From assembly GCF_019343495.1 (NCBI RefSeq), contig NZ_CP072551.1, positions 1-64,000 on the forward strand: 64,000 nucleotides of DNA, in the 5' to 3' direction. The translations under genes were made by a program, and so were the position numbers. The notes under the pieces are model-generated. The model was not told where the DNA came from. It worked only from the letters and a program-made list of their open reading frames with translations, and did not search any database. Below, piece after piece: positions 52,040 to 62,090 of this stretch. The stretch is from Acinetobacter lwoffii (lineage in GTDB: Bacteria; Pseudomonadota; Gammaproteobacteria; Pseudomonadales; Moraxellaceae). Position 1 is the first letter of the stretch. Every line of letters starts with the position of its first letter.

Positions 52040-53222
52040 CGAGGCTGATGTGAATGCTTAAATATTGAGGTTGCGCCACTGTAAATTGAATCTGATAGCC
52101 ATATTTGTTTAACACCATTTTCATCAAATATAGGTCTAGCCCATGCCCATTTTGCTAGGGAGATTTATGCCAGAAACGCTGTCCCAAGTATGCATATCTT
52201 CAACCTTTGATTATCATTATGAATGATCAGCACACATGCAGCATAGCAATTGAAATGGTGTTTGCCTGTGCCTGCAATAGAGCATTGTTAAGTAGGTTTT
52301 TAAAGACGGTATCTAGTTCAAAATCGGGTAGGGCAATTCGGGTCAGGCTCGGTCAGTCAATTGTTAAACTGGGTTCAATTTCCGGATAAAGCGACTGTAA
52401 ATCGGCAATCACCTGAGTCAGGAGCCGTGCAATTTCAATACTGTACTACATATCACTCAGTACTTGATCGGTAGAGGAAAGTGCTAGAAGCTGTTCCAGT
52501 AGCTGGGTACATCGGCGGATACCAAGGTGTACCTGCTGCAAGCTCTGTTGCAATTTGGGCGAGCTTGCCTGTTGTTCTGCCATCAGTTGTGCAAGCTGAA
52601 TATGAGTTTTGATCGCGGTTAAAGGACTACGCAATTCATGGGCGGCGTATGAACTAAATACTTTTTCATTTTCCGGATTTTGATGCAGTTTATGTATTAA
52701 GTGCTTAGAGTTTTGGGCAAAGGACTGTACCTTGGAAGGCATTACTTTGGCATCTAAGGTTTTTAAATAATGAGTAGCATCATTCACTGATAAATTTGGC
52801 TGACTTAAAAGGTTGAAACTTCATCTAAGGCTTTAAGCTCTCGACGAATAATCAAAACGATTAAGTCTATACATAGCAATAAAGACAAAATTATTGGTAT
52901 TAATACCGATTATAAAATCTTTTTGAGCAATTATCCACGTAGGAACATCCGCTCTGCTGCCACCACTTGAATATCCTCACGACGTAACACATAACTGAGC
53001 CTCACCTTGTTGCTTTGTACTAAAGCCAACTACTTGGTGGCTTAAATCTTTCGGTGCACCTCGGGTTTTTGCTACCACATGCTGAACGACACTGACGTCA
53101 GAGTCAAATAAAGACACTTTATAGGCAATCAACTGCTCTTGATTGGTGGAATGAAGTTGTTGGGCTAGTACATTTTCATCCAAGTTTTGCATCGGCAGTT
53201 GTTGAGTCAATCGAGCGACCAT
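52040..53222 (-). pseudogene. QseC-like sensor histidine kinase, decayed
   Basis: Reading leftward, a periplasmic sensor part (52977-53222; DLSHQVVGFSTKQQGEAQLC) leads to a DHp domain (52446-52787; FSSYAAHELRSPLTAIKTHIQLAQL with phospho-His). After frame breaks the ATPase tail follows (GMGLDLYLMKMVLNKYGYQI near 52060-52150). Several frameshifts and a missing HAMP/linker show that it is dead. The response regulator gene that should precede it is absent; IS5-type remnants lie there. Confidence 0.82.
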
Positions 53223-53229
53223 TGGATGG

Positions 53230-53383
53230 CTGAATCAAACCAAATTGATGTATTTCCTTGACTGAGCAAGGCTTTATTGTAGGTAGATCAACTGGTTGTA
53301 CGATAGATCTTGGGTGCAGACCTCTTCATTTAGAAATTATATTCCCTAAGAAGCTTTCAGTGGTAGGTTTGTGCAACAAAGCC
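53230..53383 (-). mobile_element. IS5-type end remnant
   Basis: The stretch ends in GCAACAAAGCC at 53383 (inward GGCTTTGTTGCACAAA), the terminus of an IS5-type element, with CACCCAAGATC-like sequence resembling the ends at 15305 and 44582. No transposase frame is left. Confidence 0.5.
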
Positions 53384-53655
53384 TCTTGCAAATAAAGGCT
53401 ATCAAGGGATTTATACATTGTATCCAAATAGTTTATGGCCATTAAAAGCAAAAAAGCACTAAAAACCAGATCTCGAGCTAAAACTTTATAACCAAGAAAT
53501 CAATAAAAGAAGAATTGGAATTGAACAGGTATTTGGAACTTTGAAAACCTTCAAAATCCTTGCCGAGCGATATCGCAACCCTGGCAAAAGACTAGGATTA
53601 AGATTTAATTTAATTGTGGGAATCTATAATTTTGAGCTGAGTAAAAAGTGAATTA
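53384..53655 (+). pseudogene. IS5-type transposase C-terminal remnant
   Basis: NKGYQGIYTLYPNSLWPLKAKK and, after a frameshift, EINKRRIGIEQVFGTLKTF and LRFNLIVGIYNFELSKK before a stop. It is the end of a DDE transposase like that decayed at 8885. It abuts the lldPRD promoter region. Confidence 0.72.
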
Positions 53656-53697
53656 TGAAAGAAATCTAATGTATAAAATTTTAAGAGATTATAAAAA

Positions 53698-53710
53698 TTG
53701 GTCATACCAA
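53698..53710. promoter_or_regulatory. Upstream LldR operator
   Basis: TTGGTCATACCAA is the same core as the downstream operator at 53802-53814, 104 bp away. Paired GntR-type sites around the lldP promoter fit LldR-mediated looping repression, as described for E. coli lld. Confidence 0.7.
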
Positions 53711-53788
53711 AAAATAAATTAAATCTTTTATATTGTGTTTTTGGGCTAATATTACTAATATCGCTAATACAAAATGCACATTTTATCT

Positions 53789-53827
53789 CTTAAACACTAA
53801 ATTGGTCATACCAATTTAGTGTTTAAG
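53789..53827. promoter_or_regulatory. 39-bp perfect palindrome containing the main LldR operator
   Basis: CTTAAACACTAAATTGGT (53789-53806), centre CAT, ACCAATTTAGTGTTTAAG (53810-53827): 18-bp perfect arms. The TTGGT-CAT-ACCAA core is a GntR-type operator. It lies 49 bp upstream of lldP, probably over the promoter start. Confidence 0.8.
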
Positions 53828-53875
53828 TACAATAAACTGTTCAATCTAGTAGTTAAGCATTTCAAGGAGTAGACA

Positions 53876-55540
53876 ATGCTTCAACAGTGGCAACAAATTT
53901 ATGATCCTATAGGCAATATCTGGATTTCGAGTGCTATTGCGCTAGTTCCAATTATTTTCTTTTTTTTAGCGTTAGCTATTTTTCGCATGAAGGGTAGTGT
54001 AGCCGCTACAATTACCGTTTTTTTAGCCTTTCTGGTCTCATTATTTTTATACAAAATGCCAATTGGAATGGCATTAGCATCAATGGTCTATGGATTCTTC
54101 TACGGCCTGTGGCCAATTGCATGGATTATTATCGGTGCAGTTTTTATATATAAGATTTCAGTAAAAACAGGACAGTTTGATGTTATTCGTTCGTCTATTC
54201 TGTCAATTACAGAAGATCAACGTTTGCAAATGCTATTAGTTGGGTTTGCTTTTGGTACGTTTTTAGAAGGTGCGGCAGGTTTTGGTGCGCCCGTCGCAAT
54301 TACTGCGGCACTGTTGGTGGGACTCGGCTTTAAGCCTTTATATGCGGCTGGGCTATGCCTGATAGTTAATACTGCACCTGTTGCTTTTGGTGCAATGGGA
54401 ATTCCGATCATTGTCGCTGGGCAGGTTTCAGGTGTTGACACCATGGAAATCAGTCAAATGGTTGGTCGTCAGTTACCCTTTATGGTGCCAATTGTATTGA
54501 TCTGGATCATGGCAATCATGGATGGTTGGCGTGGGGTTAAAGAAACTTGGCCTGCTATTTTAGTTGCCAGCTTATCTTTTTCTTTAGCGCAATATCTAAC
54601 ATCAAATTTTGTTGGGCCTGAGTTACCCGATATCACTGCTGCAATTGCATCATTAATCAGTTTAACTATCTTGCTTAAGTATTGGAAACCAAAACATATT
54701 TTTCTTTTTGAGGACAAAAATATACAGGTAGATGAAACTATTATCAAGCAAGCTCGTAAACAATATAGTGTGGCACAGATAGCCAAAGCCTGGTCTCCAT
54801 TTCTGATACTTACAGCAATGGTGACGATCTGGAGCATCAAACCTTTTAAAGATTTATTTGTTAAGGACGGCCCATTAAGTGATTTAGTAGTTTCAATTAA
54901 AGTGCCGTATTTGCATCAATTGATTCAAAAGCTACCACCTGTCGTGCCTGAAATTAAAGATTATGATGCGATTTATAAGTTTGATTGGTTATCAGCAACG
55001 GGTACGGCGATTATATTGGCGGCATTGATCACGATTATTTATTTAAACATGAAACCTAAAGAGGCAGTTTCGACATTCTTTGAAACCGTGAATGAACTAA
55101 AAACCCCAATTTATTCGATTGGTATGGTACTGGCTTTTGCGTTCATTGCAAACTATTCAGGTCTGTCAGCGACGCTTGCTTTAGCACTGGCACATACGGG
55201 TCAGGCTTTCACGTTCTTCTCACCATTCTTGGGTTGGGTTGGAGTGTTTCTTACAGGTTCAGATACTTCAGCTAACGCATTGTTTTCAGCGTTACAAGCA
55301 ACTACAGCACAGCAAATCGGTGTGCCTGAAGTCTTGTTAGTTGCTGCCAATACCAGTGGTGGAGTAACAGGTAAGATGATTTCCCCTCAATCAATCGCGA
55401 TTGCTTGTGCAGCAGTGGGTTTAGTTGGTAAAGAATCTGATTTATTTAGATTTACAGTAAAACACAGCATTATCTTTACGGTGATGATTGGTATTATTGT
55501 GACCTTACAAGCTTATGTTTTCCCGTGGATGATTCCGTAA
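53876..55540 (+). CDS. lldP: L-lactate permease
   Basis: The 554-residue inner-membrane lactate/proton symporter of the LctP family has 12 or more hydrophobic segments and the motifs [27 protein letters not shown] in outline, [13 protein letters not shown] and [25 protein letters not shown] precedes ATG 53876. It is first of lldP-lldR-lldD, with two LldR operators upstream. Confidence 0.95.
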   Translation: MLQQWQQIYDPIGNIWISSAIALVPIIFFFLALAIFRMKGSVAATITVFLAFLVSLFLYKMPIGMALASMVYGFFYGLWPIAWIIIGAVFIYKISVKTGQFDVIRSSILSITEDQRLQMLLVGFAFGTFLEGAAGFGAPVAITAALLVGLGFKPLYAAGLCLIVNTAPVAFGAMGIPIIVAGQVSGVDTMEISQMVGRQLPFMVPIVLIWIMAIMDGWRGVKETWPAILVASLSFSLAQYLTSNFVGPELPDITAAIASLISLTILLKYWKPKHIFLFEDKNIQVDETIIKQARKQYSVAQIAKAWSPFLILTAMVTIWSIKPFKDLFVKDGPLSDLVVSIKVPYLHQLIQKLPPVVPEIKDYDAIYKFDWLSATGTAIILAALITIIYLNMKPKEAVSTFFETVNELKTPIYSIGMVLAFAFIANYSGLSATLALALAHTGQAFTFFSPFLGWVGVFLTGSDTSANALFSALQATTAQQIGVPEVLLVAANTSGGVTGKMISPQSIAIACAAVGLVGKESDLFRFTVKHSIIFTVMIGIIVTLQAYVFPWMIP

Positions 55541-55557
55541 ACGGGTCAAGGAAAAAA

Positions 55558-56301
55558 ATGAAAGTCTCCGACAAAGTGGTACAGCGTTTACGTCTATTGA
55601 TTGAAAAAAATAATGTGCAAGTCGGAGAGCGATTGCCTGCTGAACGCCAACTCTGTGAACAGTTAGGTGTGTCTCGTAGCTCTTTACGTGAGGCGATTCA
55701 ACAACTGATTACCGCAGGGATTATTCAGAGCAAAGCGGGTGCAGGCACCTATTTAAAGCAGTTGCCTGCACATTGGTCACAGTATCAAATCGTTGAGCCA
55801 TTATCCGGTTTGATGGATCAGGATCCTGAATATCGTTTTGATGTACAAGAAGCTCGTATGGTGCTTGAAGGTGGTACAGCATGGTATGCCGCACAACGTG
55901 CCACACCCAGTGATTTGATCAATATTCGTCAATGTTTTGAGCAGATTAGCCATTTTCAGGCTTTAGGTGATGATGCCCACGCAGCAATAGCGGATGCGAA
56001 TTTTCATCTGGCGATTGCAGAAGCATCCCACAATCTAGTGCTGATCCAAATGATGCGTAGTTTGTTTGATTTATTGCAAGACAACGTGATGTTAGGGCGA
56101 CGTAAAGTTTACACCACACCACAACATTTTGAACAATTGCATGACCAGCATTTTGAGGTGATGGACGCAATTGAACGTCAAGACTCAGAGACTGCACGTA
56201 AGGCAGCTTGTGGGCATATTGAATTTGTTGTTCAACGCGTACGTATGATCGATGAAGAAGAAGCTCGTCGTCAACGTTCGAGTCGATTAAATAGGACATA
56301 A
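55558..56301 (+). CDS. lldR: GntR/FadR-family L-lactate regulator
   Basis: The 247-residue regulator has an N-terminal winged HTH (about 5-70; ERLPAERQLCEQLGVSRSSLREAI) and an FCD ligand domain (about 95-230; FDVQEARMVLEGGTAWYAA) with metal-binding His/Asp residues. ATG 55558 after AAGGAAA is chosen; upstream in-frame codons overlap lldP. It would release the TTGGTCATACCAA sites on lactate. Confidence 0.93.
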   Translation: MKVSDKVVQRLRLLIEKNNVQVGERLPAERQLCEQLGVSRSSLREAIQQLITAGIIQSKAGAGTYLKQLPAHWSQYQIVEPLSGLMDQDPEYRFDVQEARMVLEGGTAWYAAQRATPSDLINIRQCFEQISHFQALGDDAHAAIADANFHLAIAEASHNLVLIQMMRSLFDLLQDNVMLGRRKVYTTPQHFEQLHDQHFEVMDAIERQDSETARKAACGHIEFVVQRVRMIDEEEARRQRSSRLNRT

Positions 56302-56304
56302 GTT

Positions 56305-57450
56305 ATGATTATTTCTTCTGCAAATGACTATCGTGAAGCTGCGAAACGTCGTTTACCGCCATTTTTATTTGAATACATCGATGGTGGTGCCTATGCGGAA
56401 TATACTTTAAAGCGTAATGTAGACGATTTATCAAAAATCGCTTTACGTCAACGTGTGTTAAATGACATGTCTGAGCTGAGCTTAGAAACGCAATTGTTTG
56501 GTGAAAATTTGGCGTTGCCAGTGGCATTGTCACCTGTAGGTCTAACGGGTATGTATGCGCGTCGTGGTGAAGTTCAAGCCGCGGTTGCCGCAGATAAAAA
56601 GGGCATTCCATTTACCTTATCAACAGTTTCAGTTTGTCCAATTGAAGAAGTGGCACCTGCGATTCAACGTCCGATGTGGTTTCAACTGTATGTACTACGT
56701 GACCGTGGTTTTATGAAAAATGCCTTGGAACGTGCTAAAGCCGCAGGCTGTTCTACCTTAGTATTCACAGTCGATATGCCTGTTCCAGGTGCGCGTTATC
56801 GTGATGCACATTCAGGAATGAGTGGTAAAAATGCTGCAATACGTCGTTATATGCAATCGTGTATGCACCCACACTGGGCTTGGAATGTCGGTTTATTGGG
56901 TCGTCCGCATGATTTGGGTAACATTTCGAAATATTTAGGTAAGCCGACAGGTCTGGAAGATTATATCGGTTGGCTGGGAAATAACTTTGACCCTTCAATT
57001 TCTTGGAAAGATCTTGAGTGGATTCGTGATTATTGGGAGGGTCCCATGGTTATTAAGGGGATTTTAGATCCTGAGGATGCCAAGGATGCGGTACGTTTCG
57101 GAGCAGATGGAATTGTGGTCTCCAATCACGGTGGTCGTCAGCTTGATGGTGTTTTGTCTTCTGCTCGTGCGCTTCCTTCAATTGCAAGTGCGGTCAAAGG
57201 TGACATCAAAATTTTAGCAGATTCAGGGATTCGTAACGGTCTTGATGTGGTACGTATGTTGGCTATGGGTGCAGATATTTGTATGCTTGGTCGTGCATTT
57301 GTATACGCACTTGGTGCTGCCGGCGGTTCTGGGGTAAGTAATTTACTAGATTTGATTGAGAAAGAAATGCGTGTGGCAATGACATTGACTGGTGCAAGAA
57401 CCATTGCAGATATTACATCGGATTGCCTGGTCAAACTAGAGAAAGAGTAA
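56305..57450 (+). CDS. lldD: L-lactate dehydrogenase (FMN, quinone-linked)
   Basis: The 381-residue alpha-hydroxy-acid oxidase-family enzyme passes electrons from L-lactate to the quinone pool at the inner membrane. It has [31 protein letters not shown], the FMN Lys in GPMVIKGIL and the active-site [10 protein letters not shown]. It starts 3 bp after lldR. In related Acinetobacter operons a D-lactate dehydrogenase gene (dld) follows; here it is absent. Confidence 0.95.
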   Translation: MIISSANDYREAAKRRLPPFLFEYIDGGAYAEYTLKRNVDDLSKIALRQRVLNDMSELSLETQLFGENLALPVALSPVGLTGMYARRGEVQAAVAADKKGIPFTLSTVSVCPIEEVAPAIQRPMWFQLYVLRDRGFMKNALERAKAAGCSTLVFTVDMPVPGARYRDAHSGMSGKNAAIRRYMQSCMHPHWAWNVGLLGRPHDLGNISKYLGKPTGLEDYIGWLGNNFDPSISWKDLEWIRDYWEGPMVIKGILDPEDAKDAVRFGADGIVVSNHGGRQLDGVLSSARALPSIASAVKGDIKILADSGIRNGLDVVRMLAMGADICMLGRAFVYALGAAGGSGVSNLLDLIEKEMRVAMTLTGARTIADITSDCLVKLEKE

Positions 57451-57613
57451 GCGATTTCATTACTCACATTACTAAGGCTTTGCCAACTTTCCTTTGGAAA
57501 AAGAGATTCTTATCTAAATAATTTGGGTAAACAAAGCTTCCTTTTGAAAAAAACCAACCTTGGTAAGAGTCACCAACATAAAATACACTAAATAACATAA
57601 TTGGTATGTTAGT

Positions 57614-57646
57614 AAACTCTATATATAACAGTTATATAGAGTTTTT
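57614..57646 (+). terminator. Terminator downstream of lldD
   Basis: AAACTCTATATA (57614-57625) and TATATAGAGTTT (57633-57644) with T-rich DNA after it (TTTTATTTTG). It closes lldPRD. Confidence 0.85.
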
Positions 57647-57803
57647 ATTTTGTGTGGTGTAATTTAATGTAGGGTGGGGTAATTTGATTTTTGGTCACTA
57701 ATTTATTGTGATAATCAACAATAATAACCAACATACATATGCTTAATCTAAAGGTATTTTACTGACTGGTATAATTTTATGATGAGAGGGGTGTTGCCTG
57801 GGG

Positions 57804-57955
57804 CTACGGTTTCTGTTTTGCTTTTTGACGTAACACGTACAAATATAAGCTTTCTACTTTTTCACGTGCCTAGGGTGTGGTACGCAAGAATCGCAATGAT
57901 GATTTAACACTTGGATCTATGCAAAAACATCTAACTTCAATTTTACGACTTAAAC
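57804..57955 (-). pseudogene. VF530/DUF2132 DNA-binding protein fragment with internal amber
   Basis: The minus strand encodes KIEVRCFCIDPSVKSSLRFL, RTTP, a TAG (57870-57872), then AREKVESLYLYVLRQKAK and a stop at 57804. The VF530 family pattern DPS-KSSL-FLR-TPWAREKVE-LYL is clear; the TAG sits where Trp (TGG) is conserved. The 5' half is replaced by the IS3 end at 57956. The gene is doubly dead. Confidence 0.65.
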
Positions 57956-58142
57956 TGAACCGTACCGGGTTTGTCGGAGACCAAACTTTCTGAGATGAGA
58001 CGCATTGCTTCGCAAGACGTAGCGAAGCGTAGTGATCCGATGAAAAACCTAAATATACCCCTGAAATCAGAGATATAGCGGTTCAATTAGAACTAAACCC
58101 AACTATCGCAACACTGGGCTTTGGAGAATCTCGTCGTTTCTT
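57956..58142 (+). mobile_element. Remnant of an IS3 element (end plus orfA start)
   Basis: TGAACCGTACCGGGTTTGTC at 57956 is identical to the ends of the complete element at 5834-7142. A little further a + strand frame reads KPKYTPEIRDIAVQLELNP, akin to the OrfA start (KLKYTPEIRERAVQLL), then runs out to a stop near 58155. The rest of the element is gone. It separates the lld and fru blocks. Confidence 0.75.
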
Positions 58143-58281
58143 AATTGCGTCGTAATAATGATTATCAAGATAAAATCAAAATATACAGATTTTTGTGTAA
58201 ATCCTGAGTAGAATTCGACTTTTATTTTTTCTCCAGTAAAAAGGCATAGCTTTTCACTATGCTATTTTGCAAGGACGCTTT

Positions 58282-61146
58282 ATGCTCGCGCTAGATATAC
58301 AACATATTCGAATGAAACAACACGCCACTGATAAAGCACAAGCGTTGCAATGTCTAGTCGATATCTTGGTCGAAGACCAATTGGTTACACCTGATTATAT
58401 TCATGGGTTGACCGGGCGCGAACAACAAAGTGCAACGTATTTAGGACAAGGAATTGCCATTCCGCATGGGACGCCTCAGTCTCGCCAATCTATTTTAAAA
58501 ACTGGGATTCGTCTGGCGCACTTTCCTGAAGGAGTTGTTTGGGACGGTGAAAATAAAATTTATTTAGCAGTAGTGATTGCTGCGAAATCAGATGAGCATT
58601 TGCAAGTCTTACAAATTTTGACGCGGGCTTTAATTAACGATGTCGCTGATCAAGTGAAACAGGCTCAATCTGCAGAGCAAATTATTGCATTATTACAAGC
58701 CCAACCCGCATCTTTGGCATTGCATGAAAATTTAATCGCCACTCAAGTTCCCGCACTTGATGTAGAAGATTTGATTTGGCAGGCAACACAGTTGCTGAAA
58801 CAGCAAAAAATGGTGGAGTGTGGTTTTCTGTCGGGTTTAAACCTAAACAGCATGATTCATTTAGGGGAGGGAGTGTGGTCGATCACTTCTAACCAGCATG
58901 TTTTGAGCCCAGCTGTAAGTTTGGTAAAAGCGGAACAGGTTTTAAGCCATCAGCAGGAAATGCTCAAGACTTTGGTGTGTATTGCCAGTAATGAGCAACT
59001 GGATATGCAACGGTTTCAACGGTTAATGGATATTTTGTTTGATACTGAACAAGTTCATACCCTTAACCAAGAACAAGATAGTCACCAGTTGGCGCAGTTA
59101 ATTGGTGCTGAACTGATTCCTGATTGGCCATCTCGTCGTATTGTCTTAGCTAACGCTCATGGTCTACATGCGCGTCCCGCGACACACTTGGTCAATATGA
59201 CCAAGAAATTTTCAGGGGATATTCTCGTTGCTGTAGATGAGGGGGCTTACGTTTCGGCAAAAAGTTTAACCAAATTATTAGCCATGGGATGTCGTCGTGG
59301 TCAAACTCTGACTTTTATTGCACAACCTGATACTGATGCTGTAGCAGGCTTAGAACAGATTATTGATGCAGTTCAACAGGGCTTAGGAGAAGAGGTTGAA
59401 GCTGTTGATCTTGTATCTCATCAGCACAGCAGTAGTGACCCAGTCGTAAATACTTTGGAATTAATGCCTTTTGAATCACATGGCGATACGGGTAGCTGCG
59501 GTATTGCGGCATCAACTGGCCTTGCTTTTGGTCCTGCACATGTGGTGAAGCCACATGAATTTAGTTATGAACGTCGCGGACAGAGTTTTAAAGCTGAGAA
59601 TGAAAAGCTTGAAATTGCGCTTCATCAGGTGAAAAATAGCTTACGTCAATTCATTGCACATACTGAATCTACTGCCATTAAGCAGATCTTCATGGCACAT
59701 TTGGAAATGCTGGATGATCCAGACCTCCTCCAAAGTGTACAACGCGGTTTAAAACAGGGGTTGTCTGCTGCTGCAGCTTGGCATGATCATATTGAAGTGG
59801 CTGCTACCGCACAGGCTGCACTTAGCGATCGTTTACTTGCAGAGCGTGCGGCTGATTTAAGGGATATTGGTGAGCGAGTTTTGGCTGTTTTGTGCGGTGT
59901 GGCCGATGTCACAGAACCCGAGCAACCTTATATCTTAATTATGCATGATGTTGGCCCGAGTGATGTAGCGCGTCTGAATAAAGATCGTGTTGCAGGCATT
60001 TTGACCGCGGTTGGTGGAGCGAGTGCCCATAGTGCTATTGTGGCACGTGCTCTGGCTATTCCAGCAGTCGTAGGTGCGGGTGTAGCTGTTTTAAATATTG
60101 AGAACCATGCCACAGTACTAATTAATGGGGATACTGGTGAGTATGTGGTCTCACCCGAGCAAAGTCAGATTGATCATGCCATTGCAGAGCGCCAACGCCA
60201 GCGTGAGTTGCGAGAACAAGCGGAACAGCATTGTTTAGAACCTGCCATGACACTGGATCAACATCAAGTTGAAATCGCAGCCAATATTGGCAAAGTGGGC
60301 GCTACGATACAGGCTGTGGCCGATGGGGCAGAAGCAATTGGTTTGCTACGCACAGAATTGGTCTTTATGTCACACAGCAGTGCGCCTGATGAGGCTACAC
60401 AAGAAGCCGATTATCGGGTGGTGTTAGATGCTTTGGCGGGTCGTCCATTGGTGGTACGTACACTTGATGTGGGCGGGGACAAACCTTTGCCGTATTTGCC
60501 TATTGAAAAGGAAGAAAATCCATTCTTGGGCTTACGTGGTATTCGTCTGACTTTACGTAAGCCAGAGTTGCTACGTCAACAATTGGTTGCTTTACTTAAA
60601 GCAGCGGATAATCGCCCATTAAGAATTATGTTTCCTATGATTGGGCGGGTTGAAGAATGGCGAGCAGCAAAAGCAATTTTGGATGAGGTTCGCATACAGC
60701 ATCCATGTGAAAACTTACAAGTTGGTATTATGATTGAGGTTCCTGCGGCAGCATTGTTGGCTCCAATTCTTGCTCAAGAAGTTGATTTTTTTAGTATTGG
60801 AACCAATGACTTGACTCAATATACTCTGGCGATTGACCGTGGTCATCCACTATTGTCTGCCGAAGCTGATGGCTTACATCCGAGTATTTTGCTATTGATT
60901 GATCAAACTGTTCGGGCAGCACATCAGCATGGTAAATGGGTGGGCATTTGTGGTGAATTGGCTGCTGATCCAAAAGCTGTGCCTGTATTGATAGGCTTGG
61001 GCGTGGATGAGTTGAGTATGTCGAGTACCAGTATTCCATTGGTGAAGGCGCAAATTCGTGGTTTGAACTATATAAATTGCCAACAGGTCGCACAGCAAGC
61101 CTTAAGTTGTGACAGTGCGTCTGCCGTACGTGCATTGGTGGAGTAA
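58282..61146 (+). CDS. fruB: Fructose PTS multiphosphoryl transfer protein (EIIA-HPr-EI)
   Basis: This cytosolic 954-residue protein carries phosphate from PEP to FruA. EIIA-Fru covers about 1-145 with phospho-His62 (GIAIPHGT). An unassigned linker follows. HPr covers about 283-370 with His296 (ANAHGLHARPATH). Enzyme I covers about 400-950 with active His583 (GGASAHSAIVARA) and a C-terminal PEP-binding part (IGTNDLTQYTLA, GICGELAAD). ATG 58282 with AAGGA at 58270 is used. A GCATAG/CTATGC hairpin followed by TATTTT sits just upstream (58244-58262). It heads fruBKA. Confidence 0.95.
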   Translation: MLALDIQHIRMKQHATDKAQALQCLVDILVEDQLVTPDYIHGLTGREQQSATYLGQGIAIPHGTPQSRQSILKTGIRLAHFPEGVVWDGENKIYLAVVIAAKSDEHLQVLQILTRALINDVADQVKQAQSAEQIIALLQAQPASLALHENLIATQVPALDVEDLIWQATQLLKQQKMVECGFLSGLNLNSMIHLGEGVWSITSNQHVLSPAVSLVKAEQVLSHQQEMLKTLVCIASNEQLDMQRFQRLMDILFDTEQVHTLNQEQDSHQLAQLIGAELIPDWPSRRIVLANAHGLHARPATHLVNMTKKFSGDILVAVDEGAYVSAKSLTKLLAMGCRRGQTLTFIAQPDTDAVAGLEQIIDAVQQGLGEEVEAVDLVSHQHSSSDPVVNTLELMPFESHGDTGSCGIAASTGLAFGPAHVVKPHEFSYERRGQSFKAENEKLEIALHQVKNSLRQFIAHTESTAIKQIFMAHLEMLDDPDLLQSVQRGLKQGLSAAAAWHDHIEVAATAQAALSDRLLAERAADLRDIGERVLAVLCGVADVTEPEQPYILIMHDVGPSDVARLNKDRVAGILTAVGGASAHSAIVARALAIPAVVGAGVAVLNIENHATVLINGDTGEYVVSPEQSQIDHAIAERQRQRELREQAEQHCLEPAMTLDQHQVEIAANIGKVGATIQAVADGAEAIGLLRTELVFMSHSSAPDEATQEADYRVVLDALAGRPLVVRTLDVGGDKPLPYLPIEKEENPFLGLRGIRLTLRKPELLRQQLVALLKAADNRPLRIMFPMIGRVEEWRAAKAILDEVRIQHPCENLQVGIMIEVPAAALLAPILAQEVDFFSIGTNDLTQYTLAIDRGHPLLSAEADGLHPSILLLIDQTVRAAHQHGKWVGICGELAADPKAVPVLIGLGVDELSMSSTSIPLVKAQIRGLNYINCQQVAQQALSCDSASAVRALVE

Positions 61147-61153
61147 TTACCGA

Positions 61154-62086
61154 ATGGCTAAGATATTAAGCATTACTCTGAATCCTGCAATTGACCTCAC
61201 CGTGCAATTGGATCAACTAAAAGTTGGCGAGGTCAATCGTCAGTTAACAGCCCAAAGCCATGCAGCAGGTAAGGGCTTAAACGTGGCACAGGTCCTTAAG
61301 GATTTGGGACATGAACTGATTGTGAGTGGCTTTTTGGGGCAAGAAAACCGTCAAATTTTTGACCATCATATCCAGCAAGAGCAATTTGATAACCAATTTA
61401 TTTATGTTGCAGGTCAAACACGACAAAACATTAAAGTTGCAGAAGCTTCTGGTCAGATGACTGACATCAATGGCAAGGGCTTTTTTGTAGATACCTCAGC
61501 AAAACAACAACTATGTGAACGTCTATCTCAACTGATTTTAGAGGTTGATGTGATTGTGATTGCTGGCAGTTTGCCACAAGGTTTTTCTGCAGAAGAGCTT
61601 TCGACACTGATTCTATGGTTACAATCTGCGGGTAAAAAAGTCGCAGTAGATACCAGTGGTGTTGCGTTGAAAGCAGCAATTGCTGCCCATCCTTGGTTGA
61701 TTAAGCCTAATACAGATGAGTTGACAGAAACCTACCATTTGCCAGCAGAAACGTTTGCAGAACAGCAGCATCTTTTTGCCAGTTTAAATAGTCAGATCGA
61801 ACATATTGTGGTCTCGATGGGTGAAAACGGGGTGAACTGGCTTCACCGCACGCAAACCCTGCATGCTACTGCACCGAAGGTCACCGTCCAAAGTACGGTG
61901 GGTGCGGGAGATTCCTTGCTGGCAGGTATGATTCATGGCTTGTTGAGTTCAACTTCCCCAGAAGAAACATTGAAAACAGCAACCGCAATTGCGAGCAATG
62001 CTGTGACCCAAATTGGGTTTGCCCTTCCAGACTTTGCTGTTATTGAAGATTTGAAATCGCAAATCTCAGTCCAATCATTGAGTTAA
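61154..62086 (+). CDS. fruK: 1-phosphofructokinase
   Basis: The 310-residue PfkB-family kinase converts fructose-1-phosphate to fructose-1,6-bisphosphate. It begins MAKILSITLNPAIDLTVQ, with GKGLNVAQVLKDLG and the catalytic STVGAGDSLLAGM near the C-terminus. ATG 61154 lies 7 bp after the fruB stop; a longer frame overlapping fruB is not needed. Confidence 0.95.
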   Translation: MAKILSITLNPAIDLTVQLDQLKVGEVNRQLTAQSHAAGKGLNVAQVLKDLGHELIVSGFLGQENRQIFDHHIQQEQFDNQFIYVAGQTRQNIKVAEASGQMTDINGKGFFVDTSAKQQLCERLSQLILEVDVIVIAGSLPQGFSAEELSTLILWLQSAGKKVAVDTSGVALKAAIAAHPWLIKPNTDELTETYHLPAETFAEQQHLFASLNSQIEHIVVSMGENGVNWLHRTQTLHATAPKVTVQSTVGAGDSLLAGMIHGLLSSTSPEETLKTATAIASNAVTQIGFALPDFAVIEDLKSQISVQSLS

Positions 62087-62090
62087 TACG

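Noticed and set aside
57588..57612. AAATAACATAATTGGTATGTTAG resembling a pdif or lld operator
   Set aside because: It lacks an XerC arm and only vaguely matches the TTGGTCATACCAA core; the adjoining hairpin is the lldD terminator.
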